Source of the DNA: Maioricimonas rarisocia
GTDB taxonomy: Bacteria > Planctomycetota > Planctomycetia > Planctomycetales > Planctomycetaceae
NCBI RefSeq assembly: GCF_007747795.1
Contig: NZ_CP036275.1
Location: 3,712,001-3,776,000 of the forward strand
Reading direction: 5' to 3'
DNA length: 64,000 nucleotides
Shown: positions 18,437 through 27,728 of the stretch, piece by piece
How the letters are laid out: every line of letters starts with the position of its first letter
How positions within the stretch are numbered: the first letter of the stretch is position 1
Program-made: the position numbers and the translations under genes
The notes under the pieces: model-generated
Database searches by the model: none
Told to the model about the DNA's origin: nothing
What the model saw: the letters and a program-made list of their open reading frames with translations, nothing else

Positions 18437-18582
18437 TTTCTCCCGACCGGCTGCTGCCGCGTCGAGTGTGCTGCGCGTTCCCCTGTTCCCCGACTGCTCT
18501 GAAGCGACAATCCGCGCATGGAAACGGCGAAGTCGCCTCGCGAGACGGCTCCGCCGGAATGTCTTCCTGGTGAGCGGGCAGC

Positions 18583-19065
18583 TCAGCCCTTCTCTTCTTC
18601 ACCCACCTGTGAGAGCAGGTAGTTCTCCATTCCCATCTGCTTGATCATCTCGAACTGGGCTTCGATCCAGTCGATGCTGTCTTCCGATTCGCGGATGATC
18701 TGTTCCATGATCTCGCGGCTGGCGGCATCCTTCTCCGCGGTGCACACCTCGACTCCGTCGTTGTAGGTCTTGCTCGCCTTGATCTCGAGGGCGAGGTCGT
18801 TTTCGAGCTGTTCCTTCACGTCCGCACCGACGCGGATCACGTCGTAGCGGCCGATCTCGGGGACGCCGTCGAGAAACAGAATCCGGTCGATCAGCAGCTC
18901 GGCGTGCTTCATCTCGTCGATGGATTCGTGATACAGGTACGCCGCCAGTCGGTTCAGGCCCCAGTTCTTGCACATTTTGGCCTGAACCAGGTACTGATTG
19001 ATCGCGGTCAGTTCGATGGTCAGACCGGCGTTGAGGGCGTCGATGACTTTCTGGCTACCTTGCAC
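18583..19065 (-). CDS. bfr: Bacterioferritin
   Basis: This 160-residue four-helix bundle matches bacterioferritin length and opens QKVIDALNAGLTIELTAINQ. Against E. coli Bfr (alignment recalled), the ferroxidase ligands Glu18, Glu51, His54 and Glu94 and the haem ligand Met52 (in YHESIDEMKHAE) are present. The fourth-helix pair Glu127/His130 reads Ser127 and Ser130 (IIRESEDSIDW), so the ferroxidase centre may be incomplete. It would store iron as a 24-mer in the cytoplasm. It is convergent with the bfd-like gene and divergent from the gene at 19293. Confidence 0.9.
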   Translation of the reverse strand: MQGSQKVIDALNAGLTIELTAINQYLVQAKMCKNWGLNRLAAYLYHESIDEMKHAELLIDRILFLDGVPEIGRYDVIRVGADVKEQLENDLALEIKASKTYNDGVEVCTAEKDAASREIMEQIIRESEDSIDWIEAQFEMIKQMGMENYLLSQVGEEEKG

Positions 19066-19292
19066 GCTGTGAGCTCCTATGATTCGCGGTGACGCGCCGC
19101 CGGGAACATCGGAGACAACCGGTTCCCCCGCGCGTCGTGGGTTTTCGACTGGGAATGTTTTGACGCAAGTTGGTTGATGCTGAGAATTCTAAGTCGAACA
19201 CCGAGAACTCATCCAGCGTCCGCTGCGCATCGGCCGGGAGTTTTTCCGATTGAGACGCGGTCCGGATTTCGTGATTCAGGAGACCAACGGCG

Positions 19293-20009
19293 ATGTCGCA
19301 GTGGACGGAAGTGACCGTGGACGGCGTCACCGTCGATCTGCTTCCCCCGGCCGGTGGTGCTCCGGCCACGTCGGCGGCCATCCTTCTGCCCGACTACGAC
19401 GGGCGCAGCGCAGTTCAATTCCCTGTACTCGCTGCCGCCCTGGAGCGGGCTGCCCTGCCGGTCCTCTCGCCCCGCGTTGCGCAATGCTGGTGGACCCGTC
19501 AGCCCGATAGTGCGAAGCTGCCCACACCACCTCTGGAGTTCGTAAGAACCAGCCTGTGCGGGTTCGTCTCGCGCGAATGGAACGTGGAGCCTCCCGCTGT
19601 CGGCATGGGCGGAATCGGGACCGGGGGCCAGGGAGCCCTGCAGGTCGCCTACCGGCATGCCCGGACCTTCCCGATCGTCGCCGCGATCGCACCGGCGATT
19701 GATTTTCACGCCTGGTACGGCCGGGGACTCGATCTCGACCAGCTCTTTGATTCGCAGGAAGCGGCTCGCCAGCAGACAGTCACGCTGCATCTGCACCCAC
19801 TCAACTGGCCCCGACACCAGTACCTGCTGTGCGATCCAGCCGATCCGTTCTGGTTTGAAGGGTGTGAACGGCTGGCGAGCAAGCTGTTTTCCAGCGGAAT
19901 TCCCTTCGAACGGGAGTTTGAGGTGACGGCCGACGGCAACCGGGATCCCTACATCGACCTGGCGGCCGAGCGGTTCGTCCGTTTCTTCACGGAACGTCTT
20001 GTACGCTGA
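19293..20009 (+). CDS. Alpha/beta hydrolase-fold protein with degenerate nucleophile
   Basis: A 238-residue protein. Its middle (MGGIGTGGQGALQVAYRH, near residue 105) aligns with the nucleophile elbow of esterase-D-like hydrolases (GxSMGGxGA). The serine position is Gly here, and the preceding sequence is Gly/Ile. APAIDFHAW follows, as in true esterases. Either the catalytic serine is lost or the alignment is fortuitous, so I do not assign an activity. The start at ATG 19293 is supported by AGGAGA 9 nt upstream. Confidence 0.6.
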   Translation: MSQWTEVTVDGVTVDLLPPAGGAPATSAAILLPDYDGRSAVQFPVLAAALERAALPVLSPRVAQCWWTRQPDSAKLPTPPLEFVRTSLCGFVSREWNVEPPAVGMGGIGTGGQGALQVAYRHARTFPIVAAIAPAIDFHAWYGRGLDLDQLFDSQEAARQQTVTLHLHPLNWPRHQYLLCDPADPFWFEGCERLASKLFSSGIPFEREFEVTADGNRDPYIDLAAERFVRFFTERLVR

Positions 20010-20221
20010 TGAATCGCCGCTCGGGCACGTCGGAATGGAATCGACGTGACTGGCACGGTCGTTGCGGATTCCGGGGACAGCGGCGACACATTCGTACGAT
20101 CTGCGTTCCGAGGCGGATGTGCCGTACTTTCGTCCCGGCAGCGACGTCGGGATCCACCGCAGGATGTGCCTCCGGGCACAAAGCGTGCGAATTCGCACCC
20201 TCCCCTCATGCAAAGGTGGCA

Positions 20222-20722
20222 ATGATGGCTGGTACCACGGAAATGACGGCAGTGGATCTGATGCAGAAAGAGGTCGTGACCATCGCCGCCGACGAAAGTC
20301 TTCGCGAGGCACTGGCGCTGATCACCTCCAATCATGTCAGTGGTCTGCCGGTGATCGACTCGCATAATCGCTGCGTCGGCATCGTCTCGGCCACCGACAT
20401 TCTCGGCTACGAGGAGGAGCAGGCAGAGTTCGCCGAGCAGACCGGCATGGAGGAGGTGCCCTACTTCGACCCCGAGTCGCAGCGGTGGGAATCGTATCGC
20501 CCCTCAACCTCGCTCGAAGAAATGCCCGAGATCCCGGTCGCCGAGGTCATGTCCCGCGACCTGGTGTACGTCTCGCCCCATCTGTCGATCCGCGATGTCG
20601 CGAAGAAGATGATCGAAGAGGACGTCCACCGCATTCTGGTGCTCGATGAGAAGGAGCACCTGTACGGGATCATCGCGGCGTTCGACTTCGTGCGACTGTA
20701 TGCCGGCAAGTCGAACCGGTGA
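20222..20722 (+). CDS. Two-CBS-domain protein
   Basis: A 166-residue protein made of two CBS domains. The first covers residues about 8-65 (DLMQKEVVTIAADESLREAL, then LPVIDSHNRCVGIVSATDIL) and the second about 105-165 (VMSRDLVYVSPHLSIRDVAKK, then HRILVLDEKEHLYGIIAAFD). Stand-alone CBS pairs bind adenine nucleotides and regulate partners that cannot be named here. A 40-residue acidic insert separates the domains. I chose ATG 20222, preceded by AAAGGTGG; an open frame extends upstream but looks non-coding. Confidence 0.88.
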   Translation: MMAGTTEMTAVDLMQKEVVTIAADESLREALALITSNHVSGLPVIDSHNRCVGIVSATDILGYEEEQAEFAEQTGMEEVPYFDPESQRWESYRPSTSLEEMPEIPVAEVMSRDLVYVSPHLSIRDVAKKMIEEDVHRILVLDEKEHLYGIIAAFDFVRLYAGKSNR

Positions 20723-20723
20723 T

Positions 20724-22157
20724 CTACGGGGACGGGCCGAGGTTTGATGCCTCGCGTGCGGAGGTCAGTGCAACGCCCTCAAACTCGAATGTGACCGGCA
20801 GGTCGACGAACTGGCGTGGCGCCCGATAGACGATCGCCCGCGGTTCTTCGCCCCGTTTCACGTTCTCAAATCGTAGCTCGAGCTCGGCCCCCCGGTCCGT
20901 CTGTCGCAGGAGCGACACCTCCGCCGGCAGGCGGTCGCGGTCGGTGCCGGTTTCGAGCCAGGCGTTCCGGTACAGCTGCCCGGCCCGATGCGACTCGAAC
21001 TCGGGGCCGGCCTGATCGTACAGAATCGACAGCCGGGCCTTCAGGATGGTCGTCCCGTCAGCGAGTTCGCCCCAGCGGCTGGAATGCAGCTTCGACGTCA
21101 CGCCGCCCCGATCCTGCTGAAGGGGACGTACGATGTCTCCAATCGGAAAGCGGAATGACTCCTGAATGGCAGCCGTCCGAAGTTTGACCCGGCCGCTCAG
21201 CTGCAGTCGTTTCCCGTCCAGTGGCGACTCCGAGACGAACCGTTCGCGCAGCGTCGCTCCGATGCCGCCGACGAGCGGTCTCTCATAGCTGGCCCCCGGC
21301 GTGAACGGTCTGAGTTTCTCTCCCTTGGCCGATGTCAGTTCGAAGTCATCGAGCCGGTACTGCAGGAAGACCGCGTGCAGCCGTGGTTCCAGCAGCAGGT
21401 CGATCCGAACCACGAGCAGTTCGCGATCGGCCTCTCCCGGGGCACTGCGCGCTTCCGCCGGCCAGACCCGGACCAGGCAGGCACCGACCGCAGCCGCTTG
21501 TGGCCGGTGCTGATCGCCCGCTTCCACTTCTGTCAGCTGGATTGCCCGCCCGTCCTGCGACGGTTCCGGTTGCAGGCCCTGCTCGTCCGCGAGCGTAAGG
21601 ATTGCCTGCCAGAACGGCGCCGCGTCGAAGTTGACGGACACCTGCCGGTCACTCAGTTCGCCGGAGAGCGTTTCCAGGTCAATCGGATTCCCGGTCGACT
21701 CGGCAATCTGCTCGATCACCCGTGCCAACGGGAATCGGCCCTGCAGGGTAACGGTGCCCGGCTGCAGACTCTCGCGAGCCTGGCGCTGTTCCAACTCGGT
21801 TCGCAATTGGCGAAGTGATTCACGGACCTGTGGATCGTCGATCTCTTCCGGGGCAGGCATCCAGCGGAGAGTTGCCGGACCGAGTGCAAGCAATGCTTTC
21901 TGCGCGACGACCCGTTCCGACCGGGAGGTGGATGCGAGACGGTCGACCAACCGCGCCACCTGCGCGCGCTGTTCGTTCGGCGAGGGGGCATCCGCAGCCG
22001 CACGGGACGCGCCATCGTCCGCTGCATCCGGCATTTCAGCGAATGCGGTGAGCGATACGAGCACAGCCAGCACCAGCGCGAAGCAGGTGACTGAAAAGCG
22101 GATGGCGGGAACGTTGTTGGGAAAAGGCAACACCGATGTCTCCAGACGGCAACTCAC
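20724..22157 (-). CDS. Exported protein with secretin/TonB short N-terminal-like domain
   Basis: A 477-residue protein with a signal peptide (hydrophobic residues about 20-40). Residues about 130-190 (TVTLQGRFPLARVIEQIAESTG, then VNFDAAPFWQAILTLADEQGL) follow the STN pattern seen at the N-terminus of secretins and in many planctomycete exported proteins. The C-terminal half is beta-rich with no motif I recognise. No enzymatic role is visible. Its stop is 1 nt from the CBS gene stop (convergent), and it is divergent from the DUF1570 gene. Confidence 0.65.
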   Translation of the reverse strand: MSCRLETSVLPFPNNVPAIRFSVTCFALVLAVLVSLTAFAEMPDAADDGASRAAADAPSPNEQRAQVARLVDRLASTSRSERVVAQKALLALGPATLRWMPAPEEIDDPQVRESLRQLRTELEQRQARESLQPGTVTLQGRFPLARVIEQIAESTGNPIDLETLSGELSDRQVSVNFDAAPFWQAILTLADEQGLQPEPSQDGRAIQLTEVEAGDQHRPQAAAVGACLVRVWPAEARSAPGEADRELLVVRIDLLLEPRLHAVFLQYRLDDFELTSAKGEKLRPFTPGASYERPLVGGIGATLRERFVSESPLDGKRLQLSGRVKLRTAAIQESFRFPIGDIVRPLQQDRGGVTSKLHSSRWGELADGTTILKARLSILYDQAGPEFESHRAGQLYRNAWLETGTDRDRLPAEVSLLRQTDRGAELELRFENVKRGEEPRAIVYRAPRQFVDLPVTFEFEGVALTSAREASNLGPSP

Positions 22158-22328
22158 TTCACTCTACGGTTCCGGATGTGCGGCGTGAAGTCGTGCAATC
22201 CGCAGAAGTTTGCGTTCTCCGTCCGTCCCCCCGGAAGTGCCCTGACCTACGTTTCAGTTGAACGATCGTCATTTCCTGCTCGCCGCTCTGGCGACGCTTC
22301 CGTCGCGGGCAAAACGGAGACACGTCTC

Positions 22329-23537
22329 ATGTCGGCCCGAACACTTCTGCCGATGCTGGTTCTGTGCGGTTTCTTTGTCGACTCGGGCATCGCAGCCGGA
22401 CCGCTGCTCGAATTCGAGACCGCGGAACGGACGTACGTCGGTAAATCCGTGGCACACAACAAGAGTATCTGCTGGTTCGCCGAGCCGAACGGACGTATGA
22501 CGCAAATCCAACTGAAGGACGTTCGCTCGTTCCGGAAGCTGGATCGCCCGTTCCGTAGTGTTTCCGGCCAGGTGCTTCAGGACGAACTGCGGACTGAATT
22601 CGGCAGCGCCTTCGAGGTCGTCAGCAAGGGAAAGTTCATCGTCTGTGCCCCGCGCGGCCAGGCGGCTGCCTGCGCCCGTCTGCTTGACGGCGTCCACCGG
22701 AGTTTTTCCAGCCACTTCTCCCGCCGCGGATTCCGTCTCGACCGCCCGGAGTTCCCACTCGTCGCGGTGGTGTTCCCCAACCAGGTGGAGTTCGCTCAGT
22801 ACTGCAGGAAGGACGGGGTTCGCTTCAGCGCGACGCTGCAGGGCTACTACAGTCCCGAGTCGAATCGCATCGCTTTCTACAGTTCCGGCCAGGCACTCTC
22901 GCATGCCGTCCCCCCTGTGATTGAAGAGACCGACCTGCTGGCAATCGCCTGCCGCCGTTCCCGCCCGCTCTCGGCACAACCAGCCAGTCCGAACCTGGTC
23001 GCGCAACAGTCGCCGTTCGAGCTGCCGCCGGTCCTGGGGACGATCGAAGGGGATCTCAAGGACACCATCGTCCACGAAGCCACACATCAGCTGGCATTCA
23101 ACACCGGACTGCATACACGCATCGGGGACAATCCCCGCTGGGTGGTCGAAGGCCTGGCGATGCTGCTCGAAGACGATTCGTCGCGGAGCGATTCACGCAG
23201 CGGCGACCGCAGCACGCGCGTCAATCAGCATCGATTCGAGTGGTTCGTTCGCAAGAATCTTCGCGACGTGCCCATGACGGATCTGATCGCTGACGATCGC
23301 TACTTTGCCCGTTCCGGTCTCAACGCGTACAGCTACGCCTGGGCACTGAGTTTCTTTCTGACCGAAACCCGCTCGTACGACTACGCCGGCTACCTGAAGG
23401 CCATCCGCGGTCGCGATCCTCTTACCGAGTACACCTCGCAGCAGCGACTGGCCGATTTTCAGAAAGCGTTCGGCAAGGATCTCGGCTGGCTGCAGGTGCA
23501 GTTCGGTCGCTTCATCGACGAACTGACCACGGAGTGA
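22329..23537 (+). CDS. DUF1570 exported putative metallopeptidase
   Basis: A 402-residue protein with a signal peptide (LLPMLVLCGFFVDSGIAAG). Near residue 245 it contains TIVHEATHQLAFNTGL, an HExxH zinc site, followed about 25 residues later by a Glu in VVEGLAMLLE that could be the third ligand, as in gluzincins. This HEATHQ-plus-EG pattern is characteristic of the planctomycete DUF1570 family. The peptidase function is inferred, not shown. I chose ATG 22329 because the signal peptide begins there; the frame is open to 22176. Confidence 0.8.
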   Translation: MSARTLLPMLVLCGFFVDSGIAAGPLLEFETAERTYVGKSVAHNKSICWFAEPNGRMTQIQLKDVRSFRKLDRPFRSVSGQVLQDELRTEFGSAFEVVSKGKFIVCAPRGQAAACARLLDGVHRSFSSHFSRRGFRLDRPEFPLVAVVFPNQVEFAQYCRKDGVRFSATLQGYYSPESNRIAFYSSGQALSHAVPPVIEETDLLAIACRRSRPLSAQPASPNLVAQQSPFELPPVLGTIEGDLKDTIVHEATHQLAFNTGLHTRIGDNPRWVVEGLAMLLEDDSSRSDSRSGDRSTRVNQHRFEWFVRKNLRDVPMTDLIADDRYFARSGLNAYSYAWALSFFLTETRSYDYAGYLKAIRGRDPLTEYTSQQRLADFQKAFGKDLGWLQVQFGRFIDELTTE

Positions 23538-23547
23538 CCGCCGAAAT

Positions 23548-24588
23548 TCAGGCGACCCGTTCGTGTTCCGTCGGTGTCGCTTCGAGCACGCCGTGAATCA
23601 GCGCCCCCCGTGCGACCGCGAAACGCGAGCTCGTGGCCGTTCGGATTTCACGCACACGCAGCGGAAAGTCCGCCATCGTCATCGCCTCGCGAACCAGGCC
23701 GGTGATGCCCGGCACTCGCGAGAGCGAGCCGATGCAGACCAGCGGCAGCGGCGTCGTGACCTGTTGCACCTGCCGGTCGGACTGCCATTCGCACGCCTTG
23801 CGAAAGACGTCGGCGAACAGCTCCGTGCAGATCCGCTTGAGCGGATGGTCTGCCGGTGTGCCGTCCAGCGATGGCGATTCACTCAGCTCGCCACGCCAGC
23901 GCATCGCCGCGGCAAGGTCCAGATACTTTTCTCCGCCGCCGCTCCAGACGGTCAGATCCCGCAGCTTGGCGGTTTCGCGGTCGATCGTGCGACTGCCCCG
24001 TGCAATTGACGTACGGGCCAGAATGTGTCCGCGATAGGCCAGGCTCAAGCCGGATTCCTCGCCGTCAGCGAACAGGACCAGTCCGGTGAACTGGTCCTGA
24101 CCGAATTCTGCGAGCGTCGCTGCGAAGTCCAGGTCGGTCACCTCCACTTCGAGCCCCTGCAGGCGAAGCAGTCGTGTGACGAACCACAACGTCCCCTGAT
24201 TGAAGTCGACCGCTGCATCCCGGCTGCGGGGATAGGTCAGCACGCCCTTGCTCGGCGATTCGTCCGACGCAGACGGAAGGATCGCCTCGATCGCCGCCGC
24301 ACACAGTTGCCGCGCCACGGGATCTCCCGTCGGCAACTGTCCGTCCGGCAGTAGCGGCATGCAGGGGGAATGAAATGTCCCGGCCAGATCGACCGCCGCA
24401 TCCCCCAGTACCAGCAGACGGTCGTCGCTGACCAGGTAATGGACGTGCGCCTCGTCCAGCAGGCGCTGCTGAGCCCGGGTTGCCGGCAGGTCGATGTACC
24501 ATGCGGCGACGCGTCGGCCAAGCAGACGCCCCTGTTCCAGCCGCAGCGACCGAAACTCGTCGGTCCCGATGTCGACGGCGATGGTCAC
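23548..24588 (-). CDS. Actin/Hsp70-fold (ASKHA) ATPase-like protein
   Basis: A 346-residue protein with the three nucleotide-binding elements of the actin/Hsp70 superfamily in order. These are phosphate-1 (AVDIGTDEFRSLRL, residue 4), phosphate-2 (LVLFADGEESGLSLAYRG, near residue 185) and an adenosine-type motif (PLVCIGSLSRVPGITGLVREA, near residue 295). It is not a recognisable MreB, FtsA or PilM. The start is GTG 24588, overlapping the stop of the upstream membrane protein gene by 4 nt (GTGA), so the two products are probably made together and may interact. Confidence 0.6.
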   Translation of the reverse strand: MTIAVDIGTDEFRSLRLEQGRLLGRRVAAWYIDLPATRAQQRLLDEAHVHYLVSDDRLLVLGDAAVDLAGTFHSPCMPLLPDGQLPTGDPVARQLCAAAIEAILPSASDESPSKGVLTYPRSRDAAVDFNQGTLWFVTRLLRLQGLEVEVTDLDFAATLAEFGQDQFTGLVLFADGEESGLSLAYRGHILARTSIARGSRTIDRETAKLRDLTVWSGGGEKYLDLAAAMRWRGELSESPSLDGTPADHPLKRICTELFADVFRKACEWQSDRQVQQVTTPLPLVCIGSLSRVPGITGLVREAMTMADFPLRVREIRTATSSRFAVARGALIHGVLEATPTEHERVA

Positions 24589-26423
24589 TTGCGTCTCTCC
24601 CGTTCCATGGCGAGCAGGGCCCGCTCGAGCAGATCTTCGGTATGTTCGGATGTCGCCCGTTGTTTCTCGGCCGTGTCCGGAAGGACCACGTCATCGCAGA
24701 CTGGTGGACGCGTCGTTCGATCGACACTGCGAATCGTCGGAGCCTCCGGCTCTTCGAAACCCTCCACGCGGTGGAGTCCCGAGTCGGTCTGCAGCACTTT
24801 CAGTGGCTTTCGCCCGGCAGACCGCTTCCGTTCCGCCCGTTCTGCTGACATGGAAACGTGCGGCCCGCGGAGTTCCGTGTGCGCTTCTTCAACGATCAGA
24901 TTGCGGCGGCCGGTCACCGTTCCCTGGACAGGGTTGATGGTGCGAACGACCGTCTCTTCTTCGATCAGCGGAATGCGGTTCTCGATCAGCGCGGCCAGCA
25001 GCGAGTCACGCTCGTTGCGGGGCTCAGGCTCGGTCTGCTCCGGCTCTGCGTGATCGTTGACGGTCACGGATTGATTCGTCCGGTTCTGTTCCCAGCGAAA
25101 CCATGCGAAGGCTCCCGCCAGGCAAATCCCTCCCGCCATCGCCATCCCGAGCAGCAGCAGCCAGATATTCGCGCCGCTCTTCGCTGATGCACTCCGTTCC
25201 GGCAGCTCTGCAGCTGCGTCACCCAGTTCGGCAACTCCGACAGCAGTCGCGTCGGGATTGTCGACGTCCGCTGTCTCGACGACGGTCGCGCCTGTTTGCT
25301 CCGGCACGGACGCTGCCGTTTTGGTATCGGTCGGAGTTGCATGGACCGGCTCCGGTTCCGGAGCGGCCGGCAATGTGGCGGGCGCCGTCAGCGACGGACT
25401 GTCGACGTTGCTGGTCGCTGCGTTGGCCGCGGCCTGCGGTGTGAGGCCGACCGAAGCAGTCTGCGACACGTCCTGGTGCGTCGGTTGCGGTACCCGACCG
25501 GGCTCGGCAAGCGGGGCGGGAGTGACCGGTGCTGGCGTCATCGCCGTCCCGGCCGGCACGGTTGCCGCAGTATCCAGGATGGCCGGAGCACGGGGCGTTT
25601 CCGGCAGTCGGGGAGTTGTCATGTCCGACACTCCGGACGGAGCGAGCATCATCGGTGTCCGTCGCGCGCCGGACGGGCCCGTCGGCTGCCCGTATGCTGT
25701 GACGGTCGGCTCGGCGGCGGGCACTGGCTGCTCCGGCTGGCGATCCGTAGTCGGAATGGCAGGCGGAAAGGCATCCACCGTTGCCAGCGACTGCCAGTTC
25801 ATCAGGCGGCTGTCGAAAATGACCACGGTGCCGGCTGTCAGGTGGTCCCCAAGATTCGACGGACTGCCCAGAGGCCGAATCGCCCGCACACTCGGAGCAA
25901 TCTCCGGCGACTGGCGAAGCAGTGAAAGCAGAGAGCCGAGCGAAGCGTTTTCCGCACGCAACGGCAGCACCACAGGTCGGCTGCTCAGCCCGACTGCACA
26001 AACTGGAGAGAGTCCGTTGGCTGGCTGGCTGAGGCGGGCTGCGGCCTCTCGCGTGTATTCCGCAATGACGACATCACCGGGCAGCAGGCGTTCCCCTGCC
26101 GCGGCGGAGATCGGAACCTGCACGCGGGCAGCGCCATTGCGGACGATCCTCAGGATGCCTGAGCTCCCGGCAGTCAGCCCTCCCGCATGTTCGACCAGTT
26201 CCGCAGCGGTGAGCTCGGAGGCGTCAACAGCGTAAGCGGCTGGTGTGGCAACGCTTCCGATGACAGCACATGTCCAGGCGGATGATGCGGGCGGGCCCGG
26301 CTGGCCGGAAGGGACAACCTGTCCCCGCTGATACAGATCGGTGGCTCCAGCAGTCGCGGCAACCGCCTGCAGCAGCAGTCCGACGAGCACCAGCCGCAAT
26401 GGCCTCCGTGCGGCGGAATCCAT
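24585..26423 (-). CDS. Membrane-anchored SLBB-like domain protein
   Basis: A 612-residue protein: signal peptide (RLVLVGLLLQAVAATAGA), then an SLBB/ubiquitin-like segment (residues about 40-120, with VIGSVATPAAYAVDASELT and LLPGDVVIAEYT). A second SLBB-like stretch covers about 140-220, followed by a long Pro/Thr/Ala-rich linker. A TM helix comes near residue 425 (IWLLLLGMAMAGGICLAGAFAWF), then a 160-residue Glu/Arg-rich cytoplasmic tail. SLBB domains are common in polysaccharide export proteins. The start at ATG 26423 has AGGAAGGG upstream. The cytoplasmic tail could contact the coupled ASKHA ATPase. Confidence 0.65.
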   Translation of the reverse strand: MDSAARRPLRLVLVGLLLQAVAATAGATDLYQRGQVVPSGQPGPPASSAWTCAVIGSVATPAAYAVDASELTAAELVEHAGGLTAGSSGILRIVRNGAARVQVPISAAAGERLLPGDVVIAEYTREAAARLSQPANGLSPVCAVGLSSRPVVLPLRAENASLGSLLSLLRQSPEIAPSVRAIRPLGSPSNLGDHLTAGTVVIFDSRLMNWQSLATVDAFPPAIPTTDRQPEQPVPAAEPTVTAYGQPTGPSGARRTPMMLAPSGVSDMTTPRLPETPRAPAILDTAATVPAGTAMTPAPVTPAPLAEPGRVPQPTHQDVSQTASVGLTPQAAANAATSNVDSPSLTAPATLPAAPEPEPVHATPTDTKTAASVPEQTGATVVETADVDNPDATAVGVAELGDAAAELPERSASAKSGANIWLLLLGMAMAGGICLAGAFAWFRWEQNRTNQSVTVNDHAEPEQTEPEPRNERDSLLAALIENRIPLIEEETVVRTINPVQGTVTGRRNLIVEEAHTELRGPHVSMSAERAERKRSAGRKPLKVLQTDSGLHRVEGFEEPEAPTIRSVDRTTRPPVCDDVVLPDTAEKQRATSEHTEDLLERALLAMERERRK

Positions 26424-26656
26424 GGATTCACCCTTCCTCTCAACGTTCCGCGGAAACTGGCAGAAGCACTTCTCCATTCACTGATCGGCACAATCGATAC
26501 AATCGCACCAGACAAAAAACTTCACAGCGGCGACCGAGGGGCCGGGCTGGAAACTCGGGCCTCTGCTGCCGTTGCCCGCGGCATGCCGGTTGCTCACAAT
26601 CAGCATCGCCCGGGAGCTGCCCCGGCCACACGTCGTTCCCCTGTCTGTCGAGATCA

Positions 26657-27673
26657 ATGCCTGAGACGTTTGTGCTTGAATTCTTCCAACTGTCGCCGGA
26701 AATCACGTCGTCAGTCATTGGCCTGGTCGCGGGGGTTGCCTGCGGGCTTCTGACCGCGTTCGTCTTCCGCCGCTACGACGAAGCGTGCGGCGGCTGGCCC
26801 GTCTGGTCCGGTATCGCGGCAACGCTGCTGTGCGGGGTTTTCAGCTTTGCGATGCTGGTTGGTCAGGTGCAGCGGACTCCCGAAGTGATCCCGGGCGAGT
26901 TTTGGGGGCCGATGCGGATCGTCTTTCATGTGACGCTGATCGTGCTGCTGGTTGCAGCGACCGCGATCGACCTCAAGGCGTTTCTGATTCCGGACGAAAT
27001 CACACTGCCGGGAACGCTCCTTGCGGTAATCCTGGCGACGATCGCCGGAGATCTGCAGATGGCGCACCTGTGGGTCGACTGGAACCACGAGATTCCGCAG
27101 ATCCGAGGGCCATGGATTCCGGACTGGATCCGCCTCCGTCCGCACCTGCACGGGGCTGCCTGGAGCCTGGCGGGACTCGTTGCGGGTGGAGGCACGACCT
27201 GGCTCGTCCGCGTGCTGACGTCGAAGCTGCTGGGTAAAGAAGCTCTCGGCTTCGGCGACGTGACGCTGATGGCGATGATTGGCGCGTTTCTCGGCTGGCA
27301 GGCGGTCCTCGTCACCTTCATGCTCGCTCCCATCGCCGGTTTGTGTGCGGCCGTGACACTCGCTGTCACACGCAGTCGGGCCATCCTCCCCTATGGGCCG
27401 TACCTGAGCATCGCCGCCATCACGACCATGTTCGCCTGGGGGCCGCTCTGGATGTTCGAGCTGCACCTGTCTGGTCAGAGTGTGCACCCCGACCGCGTCA
27501 ATACATTCGCCGTCCGTCGCTTTTTCGGCGACTGGCCGAGCCTGCTGATCATCGGCGGGAGCGTCCTGGCAGGGATTATCGTGCTGTCGGGGCTGATGCG
27601 GGTGTACTCCTCGATACCGGTAACGCGTCGCGTCGCCCGGGACGAGTCTCCCGACGTCCCCGTCGAGTCATGA
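26657..27673 (+). CDS. Prepilin peptidase (A24 family)
   Basis: A 338-residue polytopic membrane protein with about eight TM helices. The aspartyl-protease motifs of the type IV prepilin peptidase family are present: AIDLKAFLIPDEITLPG (first Asp, near residue 100) and GFGDVTLMAMIGAFLGW (second Asp in GFGD, near residue 200). The N-terminal methylation domain with paired CxxC motifs is absent, so it may only cleave leader peptides. No pilin genes are adjacent. The ATG at 26657 fits the first TM; the open frame to 26270 is unlikely to be coding. Confidence 0.85.
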   Translation: MPETFVLEFFQLSPEITSSVIGLVAGVACGLLTAFVFRRYDEACGGWPVWSGIAATLLCGVFSFAMLVGQVQRTPEVIPGEFWGPMRIVFHVTLIVLLVAATAIDLKAFLIPDEITLPGTLLAVILATIAGDLQMAHLWVDWNHEIPQIRGPWIPDWIRLRPHLHGAAWSLAGLVAGGGTTWLVRVLTSKLLGKEALGFGDVTLMAMIGAFLGWQAVLVTFMLAPIAGLCAAVTLAVTRSRAILPYGPYLSIAAITTMFAWGPLWMFELHLSGQSVHPDRVNTFAVRRFFGDWPSLLIIGGSVLAGIIVLSGLMRVYSSIPVTRRVARDESPDVPVES

Positions 27674-27728
27674 GGGCGGAAGTTCGCGTTGATGCCGAAT
27701 TCGTTGCACTCCAAGGTAGCGGCAGGTC

